Shown here in pieces: positions 16,042-24,405 of a DNA stretch of 64,000 nucleotides; position 1 is the first letter of the stretch; each line of letters opens with the position of its first letter. Both the position numbers and the translations under genes were made by a program. Source of the DNA: Nocardia cerradoensis NBRC 101014 (GTDB lineage: Bacteria; Actinomycetota; Actinomycetes; Mycobacteriales; Mycobacteriaceae); NCBI RefSeq assembly GCF_000308535.1, contig NZ_BAFW01000240.1:53553-117552 (forward strand), given 5' to 3'. The notes beneath the pieces were generated by a model that ran no database searches, was not told the DNA's origin, and was given only the letters and a program-made list of their open reading frames with translations.

Positions 16042-16962
16042 ATGAGAACTGCCGCTGCCGGAAGAGCGAAACGCGCGATGCTGCTGCTGGTCACCGCGCT
16101 CACCGCACTGCTCGTCGGGAACACCGCAGGGGTCGCGACGGCCGCACCGGACGATTCCGTGGACCGGACGGTGCGGCTACCGGACGGCGATATCCACGTC
16201 GTCACCAGCGGGGCGCCGAGCGACCGGGCGGTGGTGCTGATCCACGGGACCGGCGGCTCGGTCTCGTGGTGGGATCCGGTCCTGCCCGCGCTGACGGACT
16301 TCTACGTGGTGCGCGTCGACCTGCTGGGCCACGGCCGATCGGCCAAACCGGACAGCGGTTACGGCATGGCCGAACAGGGACATCGCGTCGGAGCGGTCCT
16401 CGACCGGCTCGGCGTGCGGAGCGCGATCGTCGTCGGGCACTCCACCGGCGGATACGTGGCGACCGAACTCGCCGCCCAGCGCCGTGACCTGATCACCGCG
16501 ATCGGACTGATCAGCACCGGGTCGCGACTGGACGCCTTCACCGACAACGGTCCGCTCGGCAACCTGCTGTTCGTCCCGCAGATCGGGCAACCGCTGTGGC
16601 CGCTGCTCCCGGATGCCGCCATTCGATACGCCATGAGCAGCGCGTTCACTCGCGACGTCGCGATTCCACAGCGGCTCGTGGACGACTTCCACGGCATGAC
16701 GTACCGCAGTATCACCGCGACCTCCGACGCGTCGGACGTCTATCTGCGCGAACGCCGGGAACCGGACCGCCTCGCCGATCTCGGGCTGCCGAGCCTGGTG
16801 CTCTACGGCTCCGGAGACCACCGCTGGCCGGCGGCATCGTTCCAGGACTACCGGAACGTGCCGGGAGTGCGGATCGAATCGCTCGACTGCGGGCACAGCC
16901 CGATGATCGAGGAGCCCGGGCCCACCGGAGAACTCCTGCGCGACTTCGCCGAACAGCACTGA
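16042..16962 (+). CDS. Secreted alpha/beta hydrolase
   Basis: 306 residues. A signal peptide (residues 1-35, MLLLVTALTALLVGNTAG, cleavage after ATA) precedes an alpha/beta-hydrolase fold: HGTGGS oxyanion loop, DLLGHGRS, GHSTGG nucleophile elbow, YGSGDHRWP acid strand, and CGHSPMIEEP with the catalytic His. It resembles haloperoxidase- or esterase-type hydrolases. An excellent AGGAGGAGAT ribosome site ends 1-2 nt from the ATG. Substrate unknown. Confidence 0.85.
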   Translation: MRTAAAGRAKRAMLLLVTALTALLVGNTAGVATAAPDDSVDRTVRLPDGDIHVVTSGAPSDRAVVLIHGTGGSVSWWDPVLPALTDFYVVRVDLLGHGRSAKPDSGYGMAEQGHRVGAVLDRLGVRSAIVVGHSTGGYVATELAAQRRDLITAIGLISTGSRLDAFTDNGPLGNLLFVPQIGQPLWPLLPDAAIRYAMSSAFTRDVAIPQRLVDDFHGMTYRSITATSDASDVYLRERREPDRLADLGLPSLVLYGSGDHRWPAASFQDYRNVPGVRIESLDCGHSPMIEEPGPTGELLRDFAEQH

Positions 16963-17047
16963 GCCACCCGATCGGCAGTGCGGCAGATGTGTCTCACATC
17001 ACTTTCCAGCGTGGATGAGTTCCGCCGGTCGAGACCGTCAACCCACC

Positions 17048-17269
17048 ATGAGCACACAGAGCACCCCCGCGGTGAAGGGGCCCGCGTCCTACTTCCCCGC
17101 CATCGAGAAGAAGTACGGACGGCCCGTCGAGGACTGGTTCGCGATCATTCGCGGCTCCGAGCTGGCCAAGCATATGGAGCTCGTCGCCTGGTTGAAGAGC
17201 GAGCACGGCCTGGGGCACGGGCATGCGAATGCGCTTGTGGCGCATGTGCGCAGTATCGACAACGGATAG
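17048..17269 (+). CDS. DUF4287 domain protein
   Basis: 73 residues. KGPASYFPAIEKKYGRPVED followed by WFAIIRG and LVAWLKSEHGLGHGHANALV are the DUF4287 pattern, a small helical domain of unknown function common in actinobacteria. There is no TM or signal. The ATG at 17048 is preferred over an upstream in-frame ATG at 17015, because the conserved domain starts 10 residues after it. Confidence 0.8.
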   Translation: MSTQSTPAVKGPASYFPAIEKKYGRPVEDWFAIIRGSELAKHMELVAWLKSEHGLGHGHANALVAHVRSIDNG

Positions 17270-17334
17270 CGGCGCAAGACCGGCGCGGCATCGCGGGGCG
17301 TGAGTGGCGTCGGCCCGCGAACGGTCACCGGTCC

Positions 17335-18291
17335 TCACTCGCTCGCGAGAGCCGCCGCGCCCACCAGCGTAGCTCCGTCCGTGATCGGCGATTTCAGGAT
17401 TTCCAGCTCGCGGATGAAGCCGAGGCGGGCATGTCTCGCCACCGCCGCGCGCAGGGGCTCCCAGAGCGGGCCGCCGGATTCCGCGAAACCGCCGCCGATC
17501 ACCACACGGTCGATGTCGAGCGTCGCGGCCGCCGACGAAATAGCTTGTCCCAGTGCGGTTCCCGCGCGAGACAATGCTGCCAGGGCGATCGGGTCACCGG
17601 CTTCGGCGGCACGCGCCAAATCCAACCCGGTGGTCCCCGGCCAGCCTTGTTCGCGCGCCCAGCGGACCGACGACATCCCGCTCGCGACAGCCTCCACACA
17701 TCCGGCCCCGCCGCAGGCGCACGGCACATCCCAGCCGGGCACCACGATATGCCCGACGTGCCCGGCATTTCCGGTGCGCCCCGACACCACTCGGCCGTCG
17801 CTGATGATGCCGCCACCGATACCGGAGGAGACCGTCATCGCCAATCCCGAACGGACACCGCGTAATCCGCCGACCCGATACTCCGCCAACGCCAACGCCG
17901 CGCCGTCGATCACGAATCGAATATCGGCCGCGGGGAACAGTTCCCGCACGGCGGCGACGATCGGGAATCCGTCGCGCCACTCGGGAATGTTCAGCGGTGC
18001 GGTGCTGCCGGTACGGACATCCACCGGTCCGGCGGCGGCGATACCTACCACCGTCACCTCGAAATCCGCACCGCCACACGCCTCGTCGGCCGATGCGGCG
18101 CCGACCACCCGGCGCAGCAGCTCACGGCAGGTCTCCCACACGTCGCGCGGGGGGACGCCCACCTGGTGGATATGCCGCAGTGCAGCCGGTCGCGCGGCGG
18201 TGGACTCGTCGCCCGGCACCGCGCCGATCGGCGATATCGCGACGGCGGCCGCGAATTTGGTCGCGCCGATATCCACAGCCAGCACAGCCAT
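17335..18291 (-). CDS. ROK-family sugar kinase
   Basis: 318 residues. The N-terminal ATP motif VLAVDIGATKFA, the GIGGGII loop, the ROK zinc signature CACGGAGCVE (CxCGxxGCxE) and IDGAALALAE around the catalytic Asp are present; the usual ND before the Ala run is replaced by ID-G. No N-terminal helix-turn-helix, so it is the kinase rather than the repressor branch; the likely substrate is glucose, mannose or N-acetylmannosamine type sugars. It is 79 nt downstream of the YbjN gene on the same strand. Rv0485, next to mshA in M. tuberculosis, is a ROK-type regulator, but this gene is on the other side and lacks the HTH. Confidence 0.85.
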   Translation of the reverse strand: MAVLAVDIGATKFAAAVAISPIGAVPGDESTAARPAALRHIHQVGVPPRDVWETCRELLRRVVGAASADEACGGADFEVTVVGIAAAGPVDVRTGSTAPLNIPEWRDGFPIVAAVRELFPAADIRFVIDGAALALAEYRVGGLRGVRSGLAMTVSSGIGGGIISDGRVVSGRTGNAGHVGHIVVPGWDVPCACGGAGCVEAVASGMSSVRWAREQGWPGTTGLDLARAAEAGDPIALAALSRAGTALGQAISSAAATLDIDRVVIGGGFAESGGPLWEPLRAAVARHARLGFIRELEILKSPITDGATLVGAAALASE

Positions 18292-18370
18292 TTCGCCACC
18301 GCCTCCTCAGCGCATCACCCGATCGGATGCACGGTACCCGGCGCCGGGCATCGGGCGGGGCGGACGGTCC

Positions 18371-18874
18371 TCAGGATTCCTCGGTGTCGACCAGATGCTC
18401 GAACGCCCGCAGATTCTTCAGCGATTCGCCACGCGAGACGCGCCATTTCCATTCGCGCCGAATGGATTCCGCGAAACCGAGCTCCAGCAGCACGTTGAAG
18501 TCGCCGTCGACCGCCTCCAGGATCTGACCGAAGACGCGGTCCAGTTCGTCCGGGGTCACGGCATGGGTCGCGATGCGGCCGACAAGATAGATGTCGCCGA
18601 CCCGGTCCAGGGTGTAGGCGACACCGTAGAGGCGGCGGTTGCGGCGCAGCAGATATTTGTAGACGCCCTCGAAGTTCTCGTCGGGCTTGCGGCAGACGAA
18701 GCATTCGACGCGCACGCCGTGCTTACCGACCGTCAGCATGACCGTCGTCTTCAGCTTGCGCTCACCGGGCAGCACCACGACGAAGGTGTCCCGGCCCTCG
18801 CGGGTGTAGTCGATCTCGCGCTCACGCACGGTGTCGTCGATCAACTGCGCGGTCTGCGCGATGGTGTCACTCAC
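18371..18874 (-). CDS. YbjN-domain protein (Rv0487-like)
   Basis: 167 residues, no signal or TM. It has the YbjN/type III chaperone-like alpha/beta pattern: REIDYTREGRDTFVVVLPG, KTTVMLTVGKHGVRVECFVC, then LLRRNRRLYGVAYTLD and DIYLVGRIATHAVTPDELDR. GTG 18874 overlaps the mshA stop by 4 nt (GTGA), so it is translationally coupled to mshA. The conserved neighbourhood suggests a role with mycothiol synthesis, but its function is not established. Confidence 0.85.
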   Translation of the reverse strand: MSDTIAQTAQLIDDTVREREIDYTREGRDTFVVVLPGERKLKTTVMLTVGKHGVRVECFVCRKPDENFEGVYKYLLRRNRRLYGVAYTLDRVGDIYLVGRIATHAVTPDELDRVFGQILEAVDGDFNVLLELGFAESIRREWKWRVSRGESLKNLRAFEHLVDTEES

Positions 18875-20223
18875 CGGCGTACCACTCCCATCCGGCGCCG
18901 CCACAGCGCCCGCGACCTGGCTTGACTGCCCTCTGTCAGCAACGTACCCGGCATTCGCGAACGCACACCCCGAGGTCCGGCCAACGCCTCGCCGTAGCAG
19001 TCGAGCAAACCGTCGGCCGTGTGTTCCCAGGAAAAGCCGGCCGCATGATCCACCGCGGCCGCGCCCATCCGCCGTAACCGTTCCGGATCGTCGAGCAGTC
19101 CGCGCAGGGCCGCCGCCCACTCGTCGGCCTGGTGGCCCGAGACCAACGTGCCCGAAACTCCGTCTCGCACAGCCGTACTCAACCCGCCGACGTCGGCGGC
19201 CAGCACCGGCGTGCCACTGGCCTGCGCCTCGATGGCGACCAGGCCGAACGACTCGTTGTAACTCGGCACCGCGACCATATCCGCGGCCCGGTACACCTGC
19301 ACCAGACGATGCGGCGGCTGCGGCGGCAGGAACGTCACCCGATCCGAGATACCGAGCGTGGCGGCCAGCTCGATCAACGCGTCGGGACGATCCAGACCCG
19401 TCCCCGAGGGCCCGCCGACGATGAGCACCCGCAGTTTGCGCTCGGGTTCGGCGCGCAGCACCTCGGCCGCGGCGAACACGAGCACATCGGGGGCCTTGAG
19501 CGGCTGGATCCGGCCGACGAAGGCCACCACCTGCTCGTCCGGCGCGATACCGAATTCAGCGCGCGCGGCCGCCCGGTCACCGGGCCGATAGCGGGACAGA
19601 TCCGCACCCGGCGGCACCACGTCGATCCGCCCGGATTCGGCGCCGTACAGCTCGACGAGCTGGCGGGCCTCCTCCGCGGTATTGGCGACCAGCCGATCCG
19701 ATTCGGCGATGATCTGCTTCTCGCCCACCACCCGCGACAGCGGTTCCGGCGCATCACCCTCGGCCAGGTATGCGTTCTTCACCGCGGCCAGCGTGTGCGC
19801 GGTATGCACCAGCGGCACCCGCCACCGATCCCGGGCCAGCCAGCCCACCTGCCCCGACAGCCAGTAGTGCGAATGAATCAGGTCGTAGTAGCCGGGCAGC
19901 TGCCGGGCCTCCTGGCGCAACACCTCCGCCGCGAACGGACACAGCTGAGTCGGCAGATCGTGCTTGTCCAGCCCCTCGAACGGTCCCGCCACCACATGCC
20001 GGACCAGCACCCCCGGCGCGGCCTCGACCACCGGCTCGTCATTGGAGGACGTCGCCCGCGTGAAGATCTCCACCTCCACGCCGCGGCGAGCCAGCTGGAG
20101 CGCCGACTGCAGCACATAGACGTTCATTCCGCCCGCATCGCCGGTACCCGGCTGCGCGAGTGGAGAGGTGTGCACCGACAACACCGCGATCCGATGCGGA
20201 CGTTGATCCGGGCGATAACTCAC
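18871..20223 (-). CDS. mshA: D-inositol-3-phosphate glycosyltransferase
   Basis: 450 residues, GT-B fold (GT4 family). VLSVHTSPLAQPGTGDAGGM is the MshA N-terminal donor loop; DLIHSHYWLSGQVGW, VHTAHTLAAVKN, VAFVGRIQPLKAPD and VPSYNESFGLVAIEAQASGT (the EX7E region) follow. It transfers GlcNAc from UDP-GlcNAc to inositol-3-phosphate, the first committed step of mycothiol synthesis. GTG 20223 has GGAG just upstream. It is coupled to the YbjN gene downstream. Position next to gpmA-senX3-regX3 and murB is conserved with mycobacteria. Confidence 0.96.
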   Translation of the reverse strand: MSYRPDQRPHRIAVLSVHTSPLAQPGTGDAGGMNVYVLQSALQLARRGVEVEIFTRATSSNDEPVVEAAPGVLVRHVVAGPFEGLDKHDLPTQLCPFAAEVLRQEARQLPGYYDLIHSHYWLSGQVGWLARDRWRVPLVHTAHTLAAVKNAYLAEGDAPEPLSRVVGEKQIIAESDRLVANTAEEARQLVELYGAESGRIDVVPPGADLSRYRPGDRAAARAEFGIAPDEQVVAFVGRIQPLKAPDVLVFAAAEVLRAEPERKLRVLIVGGPSGTGLDRPDALIELAATLGISDRVTFLPPQPPHRLVQVYRAADMVAVPSYNESFGLVAIEAQASGTPVLAADVGGLSTAVRDGVSGTLVSGHQADEWAAALRGLLDDPERLRRMGAAAVDHAAGFSWEHTADGLLDCYGEALAGPRGVRSRMPGTLLTEGSQARSRALWRRRMGVVRR

Positions 20224-20287
20224 ACACTCCAGTGTGCACGCCTCGGCGCGTCAACCGTTATGCGCGCGGGGCTCGAGTGAGCGTAGT

Positions 20288-20314
20288 CACACCCAAGGCT
20301 GGGAGGTGGGTGTG
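20288..20314. terminator. Hairpin between hydrolase and mshA
   Basis: CACACCCA (20288-20295) pairs perfectly with TGGGTGTG (20307-20314), with an 11-nt loop. It lies 7 nt after the hydrolase stop on the reverse strand. There is no T-run, so termination is only a possibility. Confidence 0.4.
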
Positions 20315-20321
20315 CGCGGGA

Positions 20322-21146
20322 TCACCGTAGCGACGCAACGAATTCGGTCAGTTCATCGGCGAAGCGCCGGGGGTCCTCGACGAACAGGCCGTGCTGGGCG
20401 TCGTCCCAGAACGAGGTGCGCGACTCGGGGGCCTGTTCGGCGATGTAGCGGCCGTTCTCGACGGGCACCACCGGGTCCGCGGTGCCGTGCATGACGAAGA
20501 CCGGAACGTCGAGGTTGCGCAGCGTCTCGGTGTTGTCGACGGTGCGGTAGAACAGCGCCTTGCGGACCCGCGGCGGGGTCGCAAGGCTGCCGCCGAACAG
20601 GCGCTGGGCGTCTTCGCCCTTGTCCCGGCCGGGCCCGGTGTTGGCATTGCCGAAGGCGGCGAATCCCCGCATCGCCCGGCCCGCGCTCTCCTCGAAGACG
20701 TCCGGAATCGCCTTCTGCATCGCCGGCCCGGGCTGGGAACCCTCGACGCCCCGGCCGATACCCGCCTGCGATCCGCAGTACACGACCCCGGCCAGGGCAC
20801 CGGTGCCGTACGCGGTCAGATAGTCGCTGAGCACGATGCCGCCGTAGGACCAGCCCAGCAGCACCGCGCCGGCCGTGATGTCCTCACCGGCCAGCACCGC
20901 GGCGACGTCGGCCGCCCAGTGCTTCGGATCGTCGTAGCCGGCCTCGGGGGCACCGGAGTAACCGTGCCCGCGCAGATCGACGGCGATCACCCGGAACGTC
21001 TCGGCCAGAATCTCCGCCGCACGACCCCAGCACCGCAACGTGCCGGCCCACCCGTGCAGCAACACCAGCGGACGTCCCTGCTCGGGCCCGGAGACCTGAT
21101 ACACGATATTGGTTCCGTCCGCGCTGACCACTTCCCGAATCGCCAT
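20322..21146 (-). CDS. Alpha/beta hydrolase (haloperoxidase-like)
   Basis: 274 residues, cytoplasmic. LVLLHGWAGTLRCW (oxyanion loop), AVDLRGHGYSGAP, LGWSYGGIV (nucleophile elbow GWSYGG), VMHGTADPVVPVENG (acid) and DAQHGLFVEDP (His) complete the fold. It looks like a non-heme haloperoxidase or esterase; no cofactor site. ATG 21146 is preferred over upstream codons because a TAGCCT box ends 7 nt before it. It stands where Rv0485 is in M. tuberculosis and is divergent from the SDR gene. Confidence 0.85.
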   Translation of the reverse strand: MAIREVVSADGTNIVYQVSGPEQGRPLVLLHGWAGTLRCWGRAAEILAETFRVIAVDLRGHGYSGAPEAGYDDPKHWAADVAAVLAGEDITAGAVLLGWSYGGIVLSDYLTAYGTGALAGVVYCGSQAGIGRGVEGSQPGPAMQKAIPDVFEESAGRAMRGFAAFGNANTGPGRDKGEDAQRLFGGSLATPPRVRKALFYRTVDNTETLRNLDVPVFVMHGTADPVVPVENGRYIAEQAPESRTSFWDDAQHGLFVEDPRRFADELTEFVASLR

Positions 21147-21153
21147 GCTCGTC

Positions 21154-21159
21154 AGGCTA
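21154..21159 (-). promoter_or_regulatory. -10 box of the alpha/beta hydrolase (leaderless type)
   Basis: TAGCCT on the reverse strand lies 7 nt before ATG 21146. Confidence 0.5.
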
Positions 21160-21190
21160 ACGGGCCGCGATTGCGGCAATGCCCGCACGC

Positions 21191-21196
21191 TAGGCT
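21191..21196 (+). promoter_or_regulatory. -10 box of the SDR gene (leaderless type)
   Basis: TAGGCT lies 8 nt before ATG 21205, divergent from the hydrolase -10 box only 31 bp away. Confidence 0.5.
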
Positions 21197-21204
21197 CGGT
21201 TCCC

Positions 21205-21939
21205 ATGAGCACCCGTCATGCCGTCGTCACCGGAGCGAGTTCGGGAATCGGTGAGGCTACCGCCCGCGAGCTCGCCAAACAGGGCTATCACGTCTACGTG
21301 GGAGCGCGCCGGATGGATCGGCTGCAGGCACTGGCCGACGAAATCGGTGGTACCGCAATCGAATTGGATGTCACCGACGAGTCGTCGGTGCGCCTGTTCA
21401 CCGATGCGGTCGAACGCGCCGACGTACTGGTCAACAATGCGGGCGGGGCCAAGGGGCTGGCACCCGTCGCCGAGGCCGATCTCGACGACTGGCGGTGGAT
21501 GTGGGAAACCAACGTCCTGGGCACGCTGCGGGTGACCAAGGCGCTGCTGCCGAAACTGATCGACTCCGGTGACGGGCTGATCGTCACCGTCACCTCGGTC
21601 GCCGCCCTGCAGCACTACGACAACGGCGCCGGCTACACCTCGGCCAAGCACGCGCAGGCCGTGCTGCACCGCACGCTGCGCGGCGAACTGCTGGGCAAGC
21701 CGGTGCGGCTCACCGAAATCGCGCCGGGCGCGGTCGAAACCGAATTCTCGCTGGTCCGGTTCGGCGGCGACACCGAGCGCGCGGCCAAGGTCTACGAGGG
21801 TATCGACCCGCTGTTCGCCACCGACATCGCCGAGATCATCGGCTTCGTCGCGAGCCGCCCGCCGCATGTCAACCTCGACACCATCGTGGTGAAGCCGCGC
21901 GACCAGGCCGACGCCGGCCGCTTCGCCCGCCGCAGCTGA
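21205..21939 (+). CDS. Short-chain dehydrogenase/reductase (Rv0484c-like)
   Basis: 244 residues, classical SDR: TGASSGIG cofactor loop, LDVTDESS, NNAGGAKG, the catalytic Ser in VTSVAAL and YTSAK (Tyr and Lys of the active site), then APGAVETEFS. The YdfG-like proteins of this group oxidise or reduce small hydroxy acids or alcohols with NADP(H). The substrate here is unknown. It is convergent with the L,D-transpeptidase gene (22 nt gap), the same arrangement as Rv0484c/Rv0483. Confidence 0.9.
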   Translation: MSTRHAVVTGASSGIGEATARELAKQGYHVYVGARRMDRLQALADEIGGTAIELDVTDESSVRLFTDAVERADVLVNNAGGAKGLAPVAEADLDDWRWMWETNVLGTLRVTKALLPKLIDSGDGLIVTVTSVAALQHYDNGAGYTSAKHAQAVLHRTLRGELLGKPVRLTEIAPGAVETEFSLVRFGGDTERAAKVYEGIDPLFATDIAEIIGFVASRPPHVNLDTIVVKPRDQADAGRFARRS

Positions 21940-21961
21940 GCCGGGGCGGTGAGCGGGTTCG

Positions 21962-23209
21962 CTAGCTCCCGCCGCGAACCGGCCCCGGCGCCACCGGGGT
22001 CGCCGACACCACCGGTGCGGGCTCGCCCTGGATCGCCGACATGGTCTTCCAGGTGTCCCAGTCGATGGTCCAGTCGTAGAGGTCGCCGTCGGCGGCGGAC
22101 AGGGCGATCGATGTGCCGGTCACCTCGACCGGATCGCCGTACATGGCCGTCGGGAAGTACTGCTGGGCGTCGCCGGTGCTCAGGTTGATGCAGCCGTTGG
22201 TGACGTTGGTATTGCCTTGTGCGGACGCCGATTCCGGGTTCGCGTGGATGAATTCGCCGTTGTTGGAGATGCGTACCGCCCAGCGTTCGCGAACGTTGGT
22301 GTAGAACGGCGGATTCGACATCAGGAAGTCTTCGTACTTCTCGGTCACCACGTGGATACCCGAACGCGTCACATTGCGCGCCTCGTTGCCCTCGCCGTAA
22401 CTGCACGCGAAGTCGAACAGCGTGGACCCGTCGCGGATCACCTGCACCCGATGGCTGGGGGCGTACCCCTTCACGATCTGGCTGCGGCCGATGGTGAACT
22501 GCGAGGACAGATCCGAGTTGCCGTAGGCGCCGCCGCCCAGATCCAGGCCGTACAGCTTGGCCGCGAAGGCCACCGTCGTGCCGGGCGCCCAGTAGTTGCG
22601 CGGGCGCCAGTGCGCGCGGGAGCCGCCGTTCTCGTCCGGCAGCCAGGCCCAGCCGCCCTCGGCTGCCGGGGTGGTCGTGACGGTCAGGGCCTTCTCGACC
22701 GCTTCCTTGTTCTCGACGTGCTTCTTGAACTGCAGGATGATCGGCGCGGCGATACCGACCTCCTGACCGTCGCCGATATTGATGGTGGCCGGCACGGTCT
22801 GCTTGGGGGCGAGGGTGGTGAATTTCGACTCGATCGTCACCGGCTTGTTGTCGGTGCCGACCGCGGTGCCCGACCAGGTGTAGGTGACGCCGTAGCCGAG
22901 CGGCTCGGTGACCTTGAAACTGCTCCCGTCGGGCGACAGGGTGCCGGTGACCTGCTTACCGTCCGGATTGGTCAGCGCGACCCGGTCGATGCGGCCGCTG
23001 GTGATCGTCACCGAGACGGGCGCGACCGGGTTGACGTCGGCGGCTCCACTACCGGGCTCGAATGTCAGCTTCGCGACCGGGCCGGACTCCTTCGGCGCGG
23101 ACGAACCGCTGCCGCCACTGCCCGAACATCCGGCCACCAGCGCGGCCACCGCCAGCTGGCCGGCCCCGGCCAGTACGGCCCGGCGGCCGGCAATTCCTCG
23201 AATGTTCAC
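21962..23209 (-). CDS. Lipoprotein L,D-transpeptidase (LdtE/LprQ-like)
   Basis: 415 residues. A lipoprotein signal peptide ends in LVAGC (lipobox, Cys ~28). A Ser/Gly linker, two Ig-like domains and the YkuD catalytic domain follow, with FIHANP and NGCINLST giving the catalytic His and Cys. It forms 3-3 crosslinks in peptidoglycan at the outer face of the membrane. The C-terminal tail (WTIDWDTWKTM) is typical of mycobacterial Ldts. Start GTG 23209 is supported by TAAATT 7 nt upstream. It is next to murB, as in M. tuberculosis (Rv0483-Rv0482). Confidence 0.93.
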   Translation of the reverse strand: MNIRGIAGRRAVLAGAGQLAVAALVAGCSGSGGSGSSAPKESGPVAKLTFEPGSGAADVNPVAPVSVTITSGRIDRVALTNPDGKQVTGTLSPDGSSFKVTEPLGYGVTYTWSGTAVGTDNKPVTIESKFTTLAPKQTVPATINIGDGQEVGIAAPIILQFKKHVENKEAVEKALTVTTTPAAEGGWAWLPDENGGSRAHWRPRNYWAPGTTVAFAAKLYGLDLGGGAYGNSDLSSQFTIGRSQIVKGYAPSHRVQVIRDGSTLFDFACSYGEGNEARNVTRSGIHVVTEKYEDFLMSNPPFYTNVRERWAVRISNNGEFIHANPESASAQGNTNVTNGCINLSTGDAQQYFPTAMYGDPVEVTGTSIALSAADGDLYDWTIDWDTWKTMSAIQGEPAPVVSATPVAPGPVRGGS

Positions 23210-23216
23210 TTCCGCG

Positions 23217-23222
23217 AATTTA
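23217..23222 (-). promoter_or_regulatory. -10 box of the L,D-transpeptidase gene (leaderless type)
   Basis: TAAATT on the reverse strand lies 7 nt before GTG 23209, with no Shine-Dalgarno. A separate promoter here means the gene need not depend on murB read-through. Confidence 0.5.
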
Positions 23223-23272
23223 CCGCGCTCCTCCGACAGCCCGGCCCGATCGCGACGTGGCGCACGCCACCC

Positions 23273-24379
23273 CTAGAGCTGGAGACCGACGGTCACCGGT
23301 TCGGGTTCCAGCCTGATTCCGAAGCGCTGTTCGACGCCCGCCCGCACGATGCGCGCCAGGTCCACCAGGTCCGCGGCGCGGGCAGAACCCCTGTTGGTCA
23401 GGGCGAGCGTATGTTTCGTCGACAACCGGACGGGAGCCTCCGGACCTGGGAAACCCTTACCGAAACCCGCTCGTTCGATCAGCCAGCCCGCGGAGAATTT
23501 CACCCCGCCCTCGGCGGCATAGGTCGGAATAGTGATATCTCCCACATGCGCCCGGATCGCGTCGAGGACGGCCGGCGCCCGATCGTGCGCCACGACGGGG
23601 TTGGTGAAGAACGAACCGGCACTCCAGGTGTCGTGGTCGGCCGCATCGAGCACCATGCCCTTACCGGCCCGCAGCGCGAGCACGGCCTCGCGCACGGCCG
23701 CGGCGGGACGGGATTCGCCGTCGGTGGCGTCGAAGGCGCGGGCCAGTTCGCCGTATCGCAGCGGAGCGCTGGCACCGTCCGGATTCACCGCGAACTCCAC
23801 CGCCAGCACCACCGCGCGATCGGAATGCTTGAGCACGGAGGTGCGATAACCGAAGCCGAGTTCCTCCGGTGCGGCCCAGCGGATTTCGCCGCTGGCGCGA
23901 TCCAGCAGCCGAATCCGGCGCAGCACCTGGGCCACCTCGACGCCGTAGGCGCCGACGTTCTGCACCGGCGTCGCGCCGGCCGAACCCGGAATTCCGGACA
24001 GGCATTCGAGTCCGCCGAATCCGGCCGCGACCGTCGCGGCGACCACACCGTCCCAGTCCGCGCCCGCCTCGGCCGTCACGCTGCCGGATCCGAGTTCGAC
24101 GGCGTCGGTGGCGATGCGGACGACCACGCCGTCGAACCCGCCGTCGGCGATCAGCAGATTGGAACCACCGGCGATCAGCAACACCGGAACGCCCGCGGCG
24201 TCGAGGGTGCGCACCGTCTCGACGAGTGCCTCCGTGGTGCGACATTCCGCGACCGTCGCGGGTCCGCCGACCCGCAGCGTGGTCAGCTGCGCCAGCGGCA
24301 CCGATTCGCGCACCTGCGCGCCGGTCGCGCTCAGCAACTCACGCACGTTGTCGAATGCCACCACTCGAGATGTCTGCAC
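23273..24379 (-). CDS. murB: UDP-N-acetylenolpyruvoylglucosamine reductase
   Basis: 368 residues. TTLRVGGPA, AGGSNLLIAD, LECLSGIPGSAGATPVQNVG and GYRTSVLK (catalytic Arg) form the FAD-binding core. SAGSFFTNPVV has the proton-donor Ser, and EPEPV near the end has the last catalytic Glu. It makes UDP-MurNAc for peptidoglycan. GTG 24379 was chosen because TACCGT lies 8 nt upstream; the frame is open to 24415, but that would overlap the divergent DUF2505 gene. Confidence 0.95.
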   Translation of the reverse strand: MQTSRVVAFDNVRELLSATGAQVRESVPLAQLTTLRVGGPATVAECRTTEALVETVRTLDAAGVPVLLIAGGSNLLIADGGFDGVVVRIATDAVELGSGSVTAEAGADWDGVVAATVAAGFGGLECLSGIPGSAGATPVQNVGAYGVEVAQVLRRIRLLDRASGEIRWAAPEELGFGYRTSVLKHSDRAVVLAVEFAVNPDGASAPLRYGELARAFDATDGESRPAAAVREAVLALRAGKGMVLDAADHDTWSAGSFFTNPVVAHDRAPAVLDAIRAHVGDITIPTYAAEGGVKFSAGWLIERAGFGKGFPGPEAPVRLSTKHTLALTNRGSARAADLVDLARIVRAGVEQRFGIRLEPEPVTVGLQL

Positions 24380-24387
24380 ATCGAAAG

Positions 24388-24397
24388 ACGGTAGCGT
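24388..24397. promoter_or_regulatory. Overlapping divergent -10 boxes, murB and DUF2505 gene
   Basis: Reverse-strand TACCGT (24388-24393) lies 8 nt before murB GTG. Plus-strand TAGCGT (24392-24397) lies 8 nt before the DUF2505 ATG. The two share the central TA, so both polymerases cannot bind at once. Confidence 0.5.
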
Positions 24398-24405
24398 GTC
24401 ACACC

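Noticed and set aside
17335..18291. Counterpart of the ROK regulator Rv0485
   Set aside because: No N-terminal helix-turn-helix; the protein is the sugar kinase branch.
12612..18370. Integrative element with attachment sites
   Set aside because: No integrase, tRNA or matching direct repeats seen at the edges of the block.
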